This document shows positions 10,251 through 21,725 of a stretch of DNA of 64,000 nt, piece after piece. The stretch lies in assembly GCF_963259705.1 (NCBI RefSeq), contig NC_081842.1, positions 181,540,349-181,604,348 on the forward strand, written 5' to 3'. This DNA comes from Myotis daubentonii (taxonomy: Eukaryota > Chordata > Mammalia > Chiroptera > Vespertilionidae). Within the stretch, counting starts at the first letter, position 1. Each line of letters begins with the position of its first letter. Below the pieces are notes generated by a model that was given only the letters and a program-made list of their open reading frames with translations, was not told the origin of the DNA and did no database searches. The position numbers and the translations under genes are program-made.

Positions 10251-12562
10251 AGAAACCAAGAAGGCGGCATAGGTAAACACCGGAAATTGCTGCCTCCCAC
10301 AACAACTTCAAAAATACAACTAAAAGACAAAACAGACATCATCCAGAACTACAGGAAGGCTGGCTGAGTGGAAATTCTACAACTAGAAGGAAAGAGAAAA
10401 GCACACTGAGACTCAGAGGAGGTGCGGAAGTACAGTGCAGAGGTACGGAAGCACATGCAGCAAGGGCTGGCAACTGAGGACACGGCTGTCTTTTTGAATC
10501 AGGAGGGAGTCACAAGCCCCTGACTGCTCTGAACTCCAGTGCCGGGAAGTCTCTAGGGACCCATACTCATACGGGGAGAAACTGGACTGTCTGGCAGCAG
10601 GCAGAACTCGGAACTCGAAGGGGGTTTTCTCTAAGAGGTGCTTGCAGCAATTACCAGGACACTGAGATGCGGGGCCCCTTAGGGCAGGGCTGAGGATCAG
10701 CCATAGCTGTTTGCTCCACCCTGTTGATTCCCTGAGACCCTGCCCCACCCAAGTTGCGGCAGAGGCTTTTGCATATGAATGCCCTGGCCCTTTGCAATCT
10801 GAAAATTACCTAACAAACTGCAGCTGGGCCAGACAGACCCAGAACTTCCAAGAGAAGGCCCAAGGCCCCACAACAGCTTGCATTGCTTCACAGCTGGGGC
10901 TCATCTGGGCACCTCCAAACCCCAAACAAGGAAGGGGAATCTGCAGACCTCTTCATAACCCCTGTAGCCTCAGGCAGAGGCTAAATTAGCACCTCTTTAG
11001 ATCCAAGAACCAGTGTACCCAGTAGTCAGAGTGGGACCATCCAGATTACAACTCCTCAGATCCATAAGGGACACACTCAGAGAGCAGACTCAGTGAGCAC
11101 CAAAGCCCCACTGAAGCAATCTTGCCCGTAAGGGTGTCTTTAGCACAGAAGTTCTCCCACCGTAGACACAGCTGATTCTCACAGCCAATTGGCCTGGAGG
11201 TCAATTCTTCCCAGTGATACCTACAACAATCAAGGCTTAACTACAACAAGACTGTGCAGAAAGCCCACAAAGGGGTACACCAAGAGTGTCCACCTCAGGT
11301 GATTGGGGAGGCTGAGCCACTGGGCCCTATAGGACACCTAGCACACAAAGCCACTCTACCAATACAGGGAAGCATAAAAAATGCAGAGACAAAGAAACAG
11401 GTCACAAATGACAGAAATGGAAGAAAGCAAACTGCTGAATATAGAGTTCAAAACCACGGTTATAAGGTTTTTCAAGAATTTTCTAGAAACCGCTGATAAA
11501 TTGAGTGAGACCCTGGAGGATATGAAAAAAGACCCACTAGAAATTAAGCATACACTGCCTAAAATAAAGAATAATATACAGAGATCCAACAGCAGACAAG
11601 AGGATCCCAAGAATCAAGACATAGATTTGAAATACGAAGAAGCAAAATTACCCAACCAGAAAAGCAAAAAGAAAATAGAATCCAAAAATATGAAAATAGT
11701 GTAAGGAGCCTGTGGGACAACTTCAAGCACACCAACATCCGAATTACAGGGGTGCCAGAAGAAGAGAGAGAACAAGATATTGAAAACCTATTTGAAGAAA
11801 TAATGACAGAAAACTTCCCCTACCTGGTGAAAGGAATAGACTTACAAGTCCAGGATGCACAGAGAACCCCAAACAAAAGGAATCCAAAGAGGACCACACC
11901 AAGACACATCATCATTAAAATGCCAAGAGCAAAAGACAAAGAGAGAATCTTAAAAGCAGCAAGAGAAAGATAGTCAGTTACCTATAAGGGAGTACCCATA
12001 CGACTGTCAGCTGATTTTTCAACAGAAACTATGCAGGCCAGAAGGGAGTGGCAAGAAATATTCAAAGTAATGAATAGCAAGAACCTACAACCAAGATTAC
12101 TTTATCCAGCAAAGCTATCATTCCGAATTGAAGGTCAGATAAAGAGCTTCACAGATAAGAAAAAGCTAAAGGAGTTCATCACCACCAAACCAGTATTATA
12201 TGTAATGCTGAAAGGTATTCTTTAAGAAAAGGAAGAAGAAAAAGGTAAAGATAAAAATTATGAACAGCAAATACATATCTATCAACAAGTGAATCTAAAA
12301 ATCAAGTGAATAAAAAATCTGATGAACAGAGTAAACTGGTGAATATAATAGAACCAGGGGCATAGAGAGGGAGTGGACTGACAATACTTGGGGGGAAAGG
12401 GGTATGGGGGTGCAGGAAGAGACTGGACAAAAATCGTACACCTATGGATGAGGACAGTGGGAGGGGTAAGGGCAGAGGGTGGGGTGGGAACTGGGTGGAG
12501 GAGAGCTATGGGGGGAAAAAGAGGAACAACTGTAATAATCTGAACAATAAAGATTTAATTTA
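10251..12562 (+). mobile_element. HAL1 (half-L1) copy 1: 5' UTR, decayed ORF1, 3' UTR, no ORF2
   Basis: The element starts 'agaaaccaagaaggcggcat', the same start as two other copies in the window. It runs through a 1.13-kb GC-rich 5' region and a decayed L1 ORF1 (11381-12225). The 3' UTR has a G-rich purine tract (12440-12520) and AATAAA (12545-12550). ORF2 (endonuclease and reverse transcriptase) is absent: the ORF1 stop is followed directly by the 3' UTR, the defining structure of HAL1. A 13-bp target duplication (10238-10250 and 13632-13644, 12 of 13 matching) encloses this element plus the Helitron that later landed in its A/T-rich tail. Its 5' region is about 400 bp longer than in the other two copies. 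Confidence 0.85.
11381..12225 (+). pseudogene. L1 ORF1-type RNA-binding protein (HAL1 copy 1), broken
   Basis: Encodes a decayed LINE-1 ORF1 protein, the trimeric nucleic-acid chaperone of L1 particles. Start matches the other copies (M-x-RQRNR). A coiled-coil segment is followed by the RRM-like region (ITGVPEEEREQDIENLFEE) and the C-terminal domain. A one-base shift near 11670-11690 moves the frame, and a stop codon follows at about 11971, where the intact copy has an Asn codon. The coiled coil is the shortest of the three copies by exact heptad multiples. It is not translatable as one chain. Confidence 0.85.
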
Positions 12563-12720
12563 TATATATATACTAGGGGCCCGGTGCACGAAATTCGTGC
12601 ACTGGGTGTATGTGGGGTGGGGAGTGTCCCTCAGTCCAGCCTGCCCCCTCTCACATACTGGGAGCCCTCAGGCGTTGACCCCCATCACCCTCCAATCGCA
12701 GGATCGGCCCCTTGCCCAGG

Positions 12721-13127
12721 CCTGACGCCTCTGCCAGAGGTGTCAGGCTTGGACAGGGGACCCCCATCTCCCCCTGATCACTGGCTCTGGCCCCCGCTCA
12801 GGCCTGAGGCCTCTGGCCCAGGAATCATTCCTGGGCAGGGGATCCCCATCTCCCTCTGATCGCTTGCTCCACCCCCCGCCCAAGCCTGACGCCTCTGACC
12901 CAGGCTTCAGGCCTGGGCAAGGGGACCATCATATCCCCCCAATCCCCGGCTCCGCCCCCCGCCCAGGCCTGATGCCTCAGCCAGAGGAGTTGACCCTCAT
13001 CACCCTCTGATCACCAATCACCGGATCGGCCCCTTGACCAGGCCTGAGGCCTCTGGCAGAGGTGTCAGGCCTGGGCAGGGGACCCCCAGCTCCCCGCGGT
13101 TGCAGGCTCCGCCCCTGCCCCTGCAGG
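12721..13127. repeat. GC-rich minisatellite inside Helitron, period about 82 bp
   Basis: Units begin with CCTGA(C/G/T)GCCTC at about 12721, 12803, 12885, 12968 and 13043, spaced 82, 82, 83 and 75 bases. The related Helitron at 42674 has a single equivalent unit, so the array grew within this copy or its lineage. Confidence 0.75.
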
Positions 13128-13339
13128 ATGCCTCTGGATGAGGCATCCGGCCCGGGCAGCGGGGACCCGCAGCTGCAGCGGCCCCGCGATCGTGGGCTCC
13201 GCTTTAGGCCCAAGCAAGGGACCCCTAGCTCCCGGGACTGCCAGCTTCGACCGTGCCCAGCTCCCATCGCTGGCTCCACCCCTACTTCCTGCTATCACTG
13301 GCCAGGGCGGAAAAGGCACCTGATTCTCCGATCATGGCT

Positions 13340-13388
13340 GGGGGGCAGGGCAAAGGCGGCCCCAGGGCCGCCTTTGCCCTGCCCGCCA
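13340..13388. repeat. GC-rich internal palindrome of subtype B Helitron
   Basis: GGGCAGGGCAAAGGCGGCCC and its reverse complement face each other across a very short loop. The same hairpin, with a few changes, occurs at 42926-42973 in the sister element. Confidence 0.85.
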
Positions 13389-13479
13389 GCTCTTAGCTCC
13401 CCCCTGGGTTTCCGTTCACTGTCAGTGGCAGGGGGCTTCTTCCTGCTTTCCCTTTCGCCTCCCTGCATTGTGCCTACAT

Positions 13480-13501
13480 ATGCAAATTAACCGCCATCTT
13501 G
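13480..13501 (-). promoter_or_regulatory. Octamer-like and YY1-like motifs in subtype B Helitron
   Basis: ATGCAAAT (13480-13487) next to AACCGCCATCTTG, which is CAAGATGGCGGTT on the minus strand, a good YY1 match. The pair also occurs at 42811-42832 and, partly, near 54158-54175. Function is inferred from motif only. Confidence 0.4.
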
Positions 13502-13649
13502 TTGGCAGTTAACTGCCAATCATAGTTGGCAGTTAATTTGCATATAGCCCTGATTAGCCAATGAAAAGGGTATCGTCGTACGCCAATTACCATTTTTCTC
13601 TTTTATTAGATAGGATATATATATATATATGTAGTTGGGGGTAGCGGAC

Positions 13650-14018
13650 ATCTAGACAGGTGTTTCTCAATCTGTTACTCAATCCACATCAGAAATACAA
13701 TTTATGACCCAACACACACGCATGCGCATGCACACATACATAGAAACAAACATTTCACAAAGCAATGTTTATCTTTACCACACTCTGATAGTGTCTAGTC
13801 TGTTTTATTTCCTTTTTTCAAATGTGCAAATTATGTTTATGAGCATACACGAGCCTACATGAGCCCAGCCAGCGTGGCTCAGTGGTTGAGCATTGACCTA
13901 TGAATCGGAAAGTCACGGTTCAATTTCCTGTCAGGGCACATGCCCAGGTTGCAGCAACTCGATCCCCAATGTGGGGTGTGCAGGAGGCATCTGATCAATG
14001 ATTCCCTCTCATCATTGA

Positions 14019-14063
<45 letters not shown>

Positions 14064-14205
14064 TTCTCTCTGAAATCAATATTTTTTTTTATTTTTTTTA
14101 AAGAGCATACATGAATGTGCCTGTGTGTATCACTGGATCATGATGCAAAATTGATTTCTCCCTGTAGGCTGTAGTCAAAAGTGTTTGAAAACTGCTGTCT
14201 TGGCA
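13650..14205 (+). repeat. Old hAT-like element split by a Ves SINE
   Basis: Left end 'caggtgtttctcaatctgtt' and right end 'gtgtttgaaaactgctgtct' are imperfect inverted copies, as in hAT-Charlie MITEs. The Ves at 13863-14102 divides it. Confidence 0.45.
13863..14102 (+). mobile_element. Ves SINE
   Basis: 'agcgtggctcagtggttgag', 'cacatgcccaggttgcagca' and 'tgcaggaggcatctgatcaa' with a long CT tract and A/T tail. Flanked by an 11-of-12 target duplication (13851-13862 and 14103-14114). Confidence 0.88.
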
Positions 14206-14880
14206 ACTCAGCTCCAGAACTCCAGCAGTACAGGCTGCTTGCTTACAGGTCTTAGCGACACACATTAACTGATCCCTTTTAGGACTTAAAACATGGAGCC
14301 TCTGTACCTCTTCTCACAGCTGAGCTGGGCCTGAGACTGTGGACGGAATGGAATGAAGAAAGCTGGCACTGCCCCTGTCTGGGAGGTACAGCTCAGGGAC
14401 AAAGAGGGAGTTTGTCTCAAAGGCTGCCAATTGCACCTCATTCACAGGCGATAAATTCATCTAGCCTCCTCTGGCCTACAGGCATCCCCTCTCCGCCTGT
14501 GGGTCTGCCAGCCACTTCTACAAGGGGTTAGTGTCAGATCTGGGCAGCTCTCCCTGCCTGGTGCAATGGGCATTCAGGTCGCCTGTGAGAATCGGAAATG
14601 AAGTCACAAGTATCAGTTGAAAAACAACATCCCTCCCCCCCCATAACCCTATGTGCTCCCTGTTCCCATCCTTACCCTCAAGGGGACCCAGAAACATACT
14701 AGTATCTTGTGATGTACATCAGTCATGGGAAAGGGTGCTGTCTAGCTTGGCCATTATGTGAAGGTCACTAGAGGTCATCACTCTCCACTCTCCCTCACCC
14801 TATCTCCTTACTTCTTATTCTGAAAGGACTGCCTTTCCAGTTAGCCACCCTGAACAACAGGATCAGGAGAGGAGGAAGGA
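14206..14880. other. Unannotated stretch
   Basis: No recognised repeat, exon or regulatory structure. Confidence 0.3.
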
Positions 14881-15060
14881 CAAGGAAAAAATCCTACCTG
14901 TGCCAGGCAGCACTCTGAGTACCTTACATCAAAATCTTATGATATTCCCCTTTGTCTATGGATGAAAAAAATGAGGCTTAGAGAGGTTGTCTAGTTTCTA
15001 AGTTCAAAACCTACTAAGCCATGAGGTAGAAGGAGGTACTAGGAATAGCAGATCAAACTT
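14881..15060 (-). repeat. MIR SINE (antisense)
   Basis: 'ccaggcagcactctgagtac', 'atggatgaaaaaaatgaggc' and 'ttagagaggttgtctagttt' in antisense MIR order. Confidence 0.65.
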
Positions 15061-15204
15061 GAGTGAGTCCAGGGATGCCCACAGAATGAAGACCCAGAGA
15101 GTCTATGTGTGAACAGTTGAATATAGGCACAATGTGAGCTTGTGAACTGAACACTAGTGATGGTAACAATGGTGTTAGGGCACTCATTTTTCAACCACAC
15201 AGAC

Positions 15205-15650
15205 TCAGGATTCGTTTGTTGTTGTTTTTAATAGACTATTTTTTAGAGCATTTATAGGTTTACAGCAAAATTTAACGGAAAGTACAGAGTTCACGTATAC
15301 CCCAGCCCAACCCCAACCCCCACGACTTACCCCACCCCCCTCATCAATATTCCCCATCGTAGTAGTACATATGTTGCAATTGATGAACTTACATCAACCC
15401 ATCATTATCACCTAAAGTCTATAGTTTATATGAAGGTTCATTTTAGTGTTATACATTCAGTGGGTTTTGACAAATATATAATGATATGTATTCACCACTA
15501 TACTAGTAGTATCAGAATAATTTCACTCCCTAAAATCTCTCTGTGCTCTACCTATTTGTCCTTCCCTTCCTGCCCCTGAATTTTTAACAACCATCAATAT
15601 TTTTAGTCTCCAAAATTTTATCTACTAATGAAATTGTATATATTTTAAAC
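15205..15650 (-). mobile_element. Old L1 3' UTR fragment (antisense)
   Basis: 'tttataggtttacagcaaaa', 'cattcagtgggttttgacaa' and 'tgtattcaccactatactag' match the antisense 3' region of old L1M elements. Non-coding remnant. Confidence 0.65.
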
Positions 15651-16221
15651 TCTCCAAAAGCAAGTATCCAAACCCAGATGTTTTCACTGGACAATTCTAA
15701 CAAACATATAAAGAAGAATTAATAGTAGTTCTACACAATCTCTTCTGGGAAATGGAAGAATATGGAACACCTTTCTATTCATTTTATGAAGCAAATATTA
15801 CCCAGATACCAAAACCTGACAAAGACAATACCAAAAAAAAGAAAGAAAACTACACACCAATATTCATCATGAATACAGATGTAAAAATCCTTAACAAATT
15901 ATTAGTAAATATAATTTAGTAACATATAAAAAATTATATACCATGACCAAGTAAAATTTATTCTAGACATGTAAGATTGGTTCAATACTCAAAAAATCTA
16001 CTTTGTTAGGCTAAAGAAGAAAAATCACATGATCGTATCAATCAAGAAAAAAAAATATTTCAACAAATTCAACATTCCTTCATGATAAAAAACAAAACAA
16101 AAAATACCCTCTCAGAAAACTAGGAATAGAAGAAAATTTCATAATAAGAGCAACTTAAAAAACCTGCAGCTAACATACTTAATGGTGAAAGGATGCACAC
16201 TCTTACCACTCTTATTCAACA

Positions 16222-16643
16222 CTAGAGGCCTAGTGCATGAATTCGTGCACCAGTGGGGTCACTCGGCCTGGCCTGTGGGATCAGGCCAAAACTGGCTTTC
16301 TGACATCCCCCGAAGGGTACCGGATTGCGAGAGGGTGCAGGCCAGGCCAAGGCACCCCACCACTGCATGGTGGGGAGGGACTGGAGAGGGACACGGGAGG
16401 TTGGCCAACCACAGAGGAACCGCAGAAGGGCTCCAGGGCATGTCTGGCCCTTCTTGCTCAGTCCCGATTGGCCGGACCCTAGCACCAAACTAACCCATTG
16501 GTCGGAGCATCTGCCCCTTGGTGGTCAGTGCACGTCATAGCGAGTGGTTGAGTGGCCTTAGCTTATCATTATTAGCATATTATGCTTTGATTGGTTGAAC
16601 GGACAACCAGACACTTAGCATATTAGGCTTTTATTATATAGGA
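16222..16643 (-). mobile_element. HeliBat-type Helitron, subtype A, complete ends
   Basis: On the minus strand: TCCTATATAATAAAAGCCTAA start (ends at 16643), then interior, palindrome (GGTGCACGAATTCATGCAC) and CTAG at 16222. Flanked by A and T. Removal restores contiguous L1 ORF2 sequence ('ttattcaaca' joined to 'tcatgctgaaag'), which proves insertion into L1. One CTCF-like motif with one mismatch lies at 16509-16527. Confidence 0.92.
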
Positions 16644-16682
16644 TCATGCTGAAAGTTTTAGCCAGTGCAATAAGGGTGAGGC

Positions 16683-16702
16683 GGGGGGGGGGGGGGGGGG
16701 GG
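16683..16702 (+). repeat. Poly(G) run of 20
   Basis: Uninterrupted G run within the decayed L1, where related L1s have an A-rich purine stretch. Confidence 0.9.
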
Positions 16703-18180
16703 TGGCGGAATAAAAGGCTTACAGCTAGAAAAGCAAGAAGCAAAACTACTGCCATTCACAGATGACATAATTGTCTATGTAGAAAATCTCAAGGAATTCC
16801 CCAAAAGAATTTTTAAAACTAGAACTAAAATGTGAGTTCAGGAAGGTCATAAAACATAAGAAAATATACAAAAATCATATATATTTGTATAAACTAGCAA
16901 GTTTAAAATATAATTCTATTTATAATCACTCAAAAAAGGAAATATTTAGGTTTAAATCTAACAAAACATGCCTAAGACTTGCATTCTGATCATTAAAAAA
17001 TGATGATCAAAGAAAACTAATGAAAGACATAAATATAGATGTCAGTTCTTCACAAATTGATCTATAGATTTAATATGACTCTTATTTAAGACTTTTTGTA
17101 AACTTAGAGAAACTTAATTCTAAAATTTGTATGGAAAAGCAAAAGAACTAGAAAAACTAAATTTTTTAAAACTAAAATAATATGGGAGGAATTAGACTAC
17201 CTGCTTTGAGACGTATTTTATAGCTATAATAATCAAGACCGTGTGGTATTGTCAGAGGGATAGACACATAGATCAATGGAACAAAATAGAGAACCCAAAA
17301 ATAGACGCATATAAATACACCCAAATGCCAAAGTCATCCATGGAGAAAAAATAGTCTTTTCAACATACGGTGCTGGAGTAATTAAACATCCAAAGGTGGG
17401 GACGGGGGGAATGAACCCCGAACCAAGTCTCAAAAATTTAAATACAAAAACTAACTCATAAGTAGATTGCAGATTTTAATGTAAAACGTTAAGCTGTAAA
17501 ACTTGGGGTAGGGAATATAGGAGAAAATCTTCAAAATTCATAAAAGAAAAAATGGATAAATGTACCTTATCAATTTTAAAAACTTCTGCTTTGTGAAAGA
17601 CCCTGTGGAGAAGATGAAAGGACGAAGTACAGACAGAGAGAAAATGTTTGAACCACATATCTCACAAAGGGCTGGAATATACAAACAATGCTCAAAAATC
17701 CAAGTTAAAATAAAAAATAAACAATTCAATTAGAAAGTGGCAAAAAGATATGTAGAAATACTTCACTGAATATTTCATAGAAGATATAATAAGCATGTGA
17801 AAATATAAATAAGCATATGAAAAGACACTGAACATCATTAGCCATGAGATGCAAATTAAAAGCACAGTGAGCTATTTCTTCAAATCTATTTGAATGGCTA
17901 ACATAAAAAAATAGTTATAACACCAAATGCTGGTAAGGACTTGGGGAAACTAGCTCACTTCACACAATGTCAGTCAGAATGTAAAATAGTACATCCACTC
18001 TGGAAAACAGTTTAGCTATTTCTTTTAAAATTAAGCATGAAACGATCATGTGAACCAGGAGTAGCATGCCTGGGCATTCTAGAAAAGTGAAAATTTGTGC
18101 TCATGTAAAAACCTATATACACATGTTTTTTAGCAGATTTACTTGTAATAGTCAAAAATCAGAAACAACCCAGATGTCAT

Positions 18181-18789
18181 TCCAAATGTTCTCCAGATCC
18201 AACAACGCCACAGTAATGACCTTCCGTGTGCCACGTCTTCCTGTCCGCACCTGAGAGCTTGGCAGGCACTGCTGGATGCCTGCCCGTAGTCCATCTCACC
18301 TTCTAAGGTTGTTTCAATGAATGAGACAGATATGACCCCTGCCATTATGGAATCACAGTTTTGGGAGAGAGACAAGTAAACAAATATATGCAATTGCCTG
18401 CTCTAGTAATGGGTTGTTGTTATAAACCCCTATTTATAACTGCTACCCCAACCCAAAAAGATGCCAAACTCAGTTGCTGGCTTTACCATTTTGCACAGAG
18501 GAGCCTAGGATTGTTTTATGTTTTTTATGTAAAACTCATCACAAAATTTTCCAAAGGATGAGGTGGTAGCCCCAGGAACCCTAATTAAATCCGTCTGACT
18601 TAATTAGAAATGCGAATGCTGCTGAGGTTCTCTGATCAGTGGAGCAAGAAACAGTTTGCCCAATTTAATTATTTTTGCAAAAAGGCTAACTTTTCACCTT
18701 CTTTTTGGACCCTTGCTTTAGTGAGTCCATAGAATAAGTTATTAAGGGCCCACACACCAGTCAGATAATTCCAGTTTCCCCAATTCTTC
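18181..18789. other. Unannotated stretch, possible L2 piece
   Basis: 18240-18390 ('ttggcaggcactgctggatg', 'atgacccctgccattatgga') vaguely resembles L2. The remainder is unassigned. Confidence 0.3.
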
Positions 18790-18950
18790 ACAGTAAGTAA
18801 GCTTTACTTCACTTCCTTAAGCCGCAGTTTCTTCTCCTTTACAAAGAGACTTTATGAAAGTACTCACCTCATAAGGAAATTGTATAGATTAAATGAAATA
18901 AATCATATCAATGCACTCAGCACAAGGTGCATAGCAATTTCTCTATTCTT
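18790..18950 (+). repeat. MIR SINE
   Basis: 'cttcacttccttaagccgca', 'ctcacctcataaggaaattg' and 'tagattaaatgaaataaatc' in MIR order. Confidence 0.6.
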
Positions 18951-18989
18951 TATATAATCATTTAAATTAGCTCAGCTAATTCTCAGAAG

Positions 18990-19395
18990 TACAAATCAAA
19001 GAGTGCAAACATTTCTAAATCTTGAAACATACTATAAAATTATTTTCTAAGAATAGCTGGGCTAATCTACATGCCCACCAGCTGTGTAGAGAATATCTAT
19101 TCCTGCTGGCTTTATGTGCTCTAATTTTAAAGTCTTTGTAATTTGATACATAAAAATGTATATATTACTTTCCTTTGTGTTTCTTTGATGATCAGCAAGG
19201 CTGAATGATTTTTTAAATGTCTGTTAGCTGTTTATATTTCCCTCTCAGTGAACTGTTGGTTAATATCCTTTACCTATGTAACAATCAGGGTCTTCATTTT
19301 TATTGATTTGTAGGAGTTCTTTATATATTAAGGATGTAAATTCTTTGTTGGCAGTGGGAAATTTAATAAATACGATTGGGAGGGGTGAGAGCAGC
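18990..19395 (-). mobile_element. Old L1 3' UTR fragment (antisense)
   Basis: 'catgcccaccagctgtgtag', 'gtgtttctttgatgatcagc' and 'atttgtaggagttctttata' are the antisense 3' UTR landmarks of old L1M elements. Confidence 0.75.
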
Positions 19396-21109
19396 TCTAA
19401 TGCTTTGTCACCAGGTTGGTGAGTAATGTTCATGCATTGATGTCTGTGACCTTCAAGTCTTTTCATTCTTTATGGGTGGCAGGGCTACCATTTCTTTCTT
19501 TCTTTTTCTTTTTTTCTTTTTTTTAACTACCTATACATTATTTCCATCCTCCCTAGACCTGAAGATACAACTTTTGTTCATTATTTCTAGAGTGGATATA
19601 GGGGCTTCTGCTGGTGCCTCTTTTCCTACCCAGTGAACGTGGGTATCACTGACTAACTTCTGCCTCCCTCTAGACAGAATTGCCCTGGACCAAACAAGAA
19701 CACACTCACCAGAGAGACAGCACCATTCCCTCCTCCACTCCACCTGTTCACAAACCTCGGCCAATAACTACCGGCACTTGGGCACAAAAGGCCCACTCCC
19801 TTCCTCTTCTATGAGACTAACCCTGTGGCACAATCTGTGCTACAGAGCTTCCCTCCCCCTCCTCCCTTTCCTCTCTCCCACCCCCACCCCCGGGGGTAGT
19901 CTGGGGCCCGTGCTCCTGCTCAGTCTCTCTCCCCTGCCCTGGGCCACTTCCCTCTCTCCACTTCTCATCTCAGACTCTACTTCCAGGGAGCCCAACCTCC
20001 GGCATCGGCTTTTTCAGGAATAAACATTTCTGTTTGTTACCTCTGTTCCCCCAATCATTCTGAGTCATGGTTGTTGTTTTTGTGTGTGTGTGGTCACTCT
20101 GAGTATGTAACTACTGGCTTTTCCTTGATGGTTGAGTAAAGCAAGTGGTGAATGGTTTCAGAAGCTTGTCCAAGGTCATCCAGTATGTTGGTTAATATTT
20201 ACTGAGACCCCTGAGGCATAGTAACCTGAATGTGAACTTTTGGCCAATGGCAACTGGAACCATTGCTTGGCCCATGGTCTTGATGCACTGAAATCTCACA
20301 TCTCATTGCCAACCCTACGGTTAGCTCCTTCTGAGCAGAAAATTATTCATTCCAGCTCAGCAGCTCCAATACAGAAGGTACTGAAAACGTCTCACCCAGA
20401 GGCCCAAGAGGCTGGGACACACTTGCACAATCATACACAGTTAGAACTGGAGAATCGCCTAGTGATTATGTAACTGTTCAGACAGGAAAACAGGCCCAGA
20501 AAAGGAAAATTGCTTATGGTAGTAATGCCATTGCAGGCCATTCTGGTACAGAGGGAATATGGGCCTAACCATAAGTCCTTTGCCATTGATTCCCCCATGA
20601 TCTCCTAATCTAGCAGCCCCCTTTCTCTTCCTTCCTTGCTCCCCAAGCTCAGCCCAGGGCTGGTTGGCCTGAAAGAGGCTCTTCTCCACCCCCTCCACCT
20701 CGCGCTCCTCCCTCACCTGCCTCAATGGGCCTTCTTGGGTCCTGCACCCACTGCCTAGCTCTGCTGGAGAAATGGCACAGGCAGACTGGTTTGTGGACAC
20801 CCCGTCAGCTGACCTGGAGTTTGATAGCCTTTTGCTAACTTGTAGCTGGCTCTCCCTCTTATTCCCATCATTGCCTAGCCTCTAACACACATTCTTTGAA
20901 CAACTGTTTTGAGAAAACAGAGGCAACAATGAGTGCACCCCTGAGCTTTCTCTCCTATTGCAAAGGAATTTACATCTGCACCTAGATGCTTCTTCTTTCC
21001 TGGGCTCTTTTCCTTGTTATCCCATCAGCTCCTGCTCCCTCGAGGCCCAAGCCCTTGAGATACATACCGTATTCTCTCCAGCATTCAGTCTTGCTCTCAC
21101 CTCTATTTT
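19396..21109. other. Mostly unannotated stretch; pyrimidine tract and possible old LTR
   Basis: 19490-19525 is a T/C-rich tract. 19730-20040 is a C/T-rich block ending in 'aggaataaacatttctgttt', which resembles the polyadenylation region of an old ERV LTR, but I cannot name a family. 20360-20520 has weak MIR similarity. Nothing coding is supported. Confidence 0.3.
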
Positions 21110-21640
21110 CAACATGCCTATACACTTGCTCAAGTTCCTCCCATCCTAAAAACAAGCCAACCAACAAAATGCATGCTTGCTTAAAAACCCTTCACTCAAG
21201 CGTCAGTGACCCAGAGGCCTGAGCAGGTCAGAGTGGTCCTTGCCTAGTCCCTGCCTCCTCCCTGGCCTCCGCAGCCCCTGCTCCCTACCTCAGACTTGCT
21301 CTTCTGGTCATCCACATGCTTGGAGTTTCCTGTGCACACTAGGCTATTTCTTGCCTGACTGTCATTGCCAATGCAGATGGCTTTCTCTGCTACAGCCTTC
21401 CTCTCCTGCCTTCTCTCTTGGTTCAGCTGCCTTTTCCTTCGGGAGGCCTGTGTGCCAGCCTACGTCCCTTGACTGCCATGCTAAGTGGAGCTCCTCTCTG
21501 CCTGAGCATCCTGCTGTATGGACCACTACCAATCCACTTAGTGCATTTCAGCAAAACGTCATCCCTGCCTGTCTCTTCCGCTAAGCGAGAAGCTCCAGAC
21601 AGGCCACAGCTGTGATTTGCCACTGTTTGTATTGATCATT
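21110..21640 (+). repeat. L2 fragment
   Basis: A C/T-rich block with the general L2 3' layout ('cttcactcaagcgtcagtga', later 'tatttcttgcctgactgtca', 'tgtattgatcattcattcag'). Strongly diverged, ends uncertain. Confidence 0.4.
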
Positions 21641-21725
21641 CATTCAGTTGTATAAGTGTACCTTAACTTACCTACTTATTTGCCTCCTACTTCGAGTGTA
21701 TCTGATGTTTTTCTATTATAAAATA

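Larger units (their letters stand above)
12573..13615 (-). mobile_element. HeliBat-type Helitron, subtype B, 1,043 bp
   Basis: On the minus strand it begins TCCTATCTAATAAAAGAG near 13615. It ends with a palindrome (GTGCACGAATTTCGTGCAC) followed by the G/C-rich end and CTAG at 12573, flanked by A and T as expected for Helitron insertion. It shares both termini with 42674-43333 but is about 380 bp longer because of an internal GC-rich tandem array (12721-13127). It contains no Rep/helicase coding sequence, so it is non-autonomous. It lies in the A/T-rich tail of HAL1 copy 1 and is therefore younger than it. Confidence 0.92.
15655..18180 (+). mobile_element. Decayed L1: ORF2 reverse-transcriptase region to 3' UTR
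   Basis: Multi-frame-broken ORF2 DNA. The remnant of the reverse-transcriptase active site reads F-T-D-D at 16755-16766 (canonical F-A-D-D). Later blocks such as 'atagacacatagatcaatgg' and 'gaaacaacccagatgtcatt' mark the ORF2 end and 3' UTR. It is interrupted by a Helitron (16222-16643) and a G run (16683-16702). No open frame of useful length remains. Confidence 0.8.

Noticed and set aside
10238..12562. Possibility that HAL1 copies are full L1s with deleted ORF2
   Set aside because: Three independent insertions share the same ORF1-to-3' UTR junction, so the missing ORF2 is a family trait, not separate deletions.
12977..13490. Pro/Gly-rich open frames on both strands
   Set aside because: They fall in the GC-rich minisatellite of a non-autonomous Helitron.
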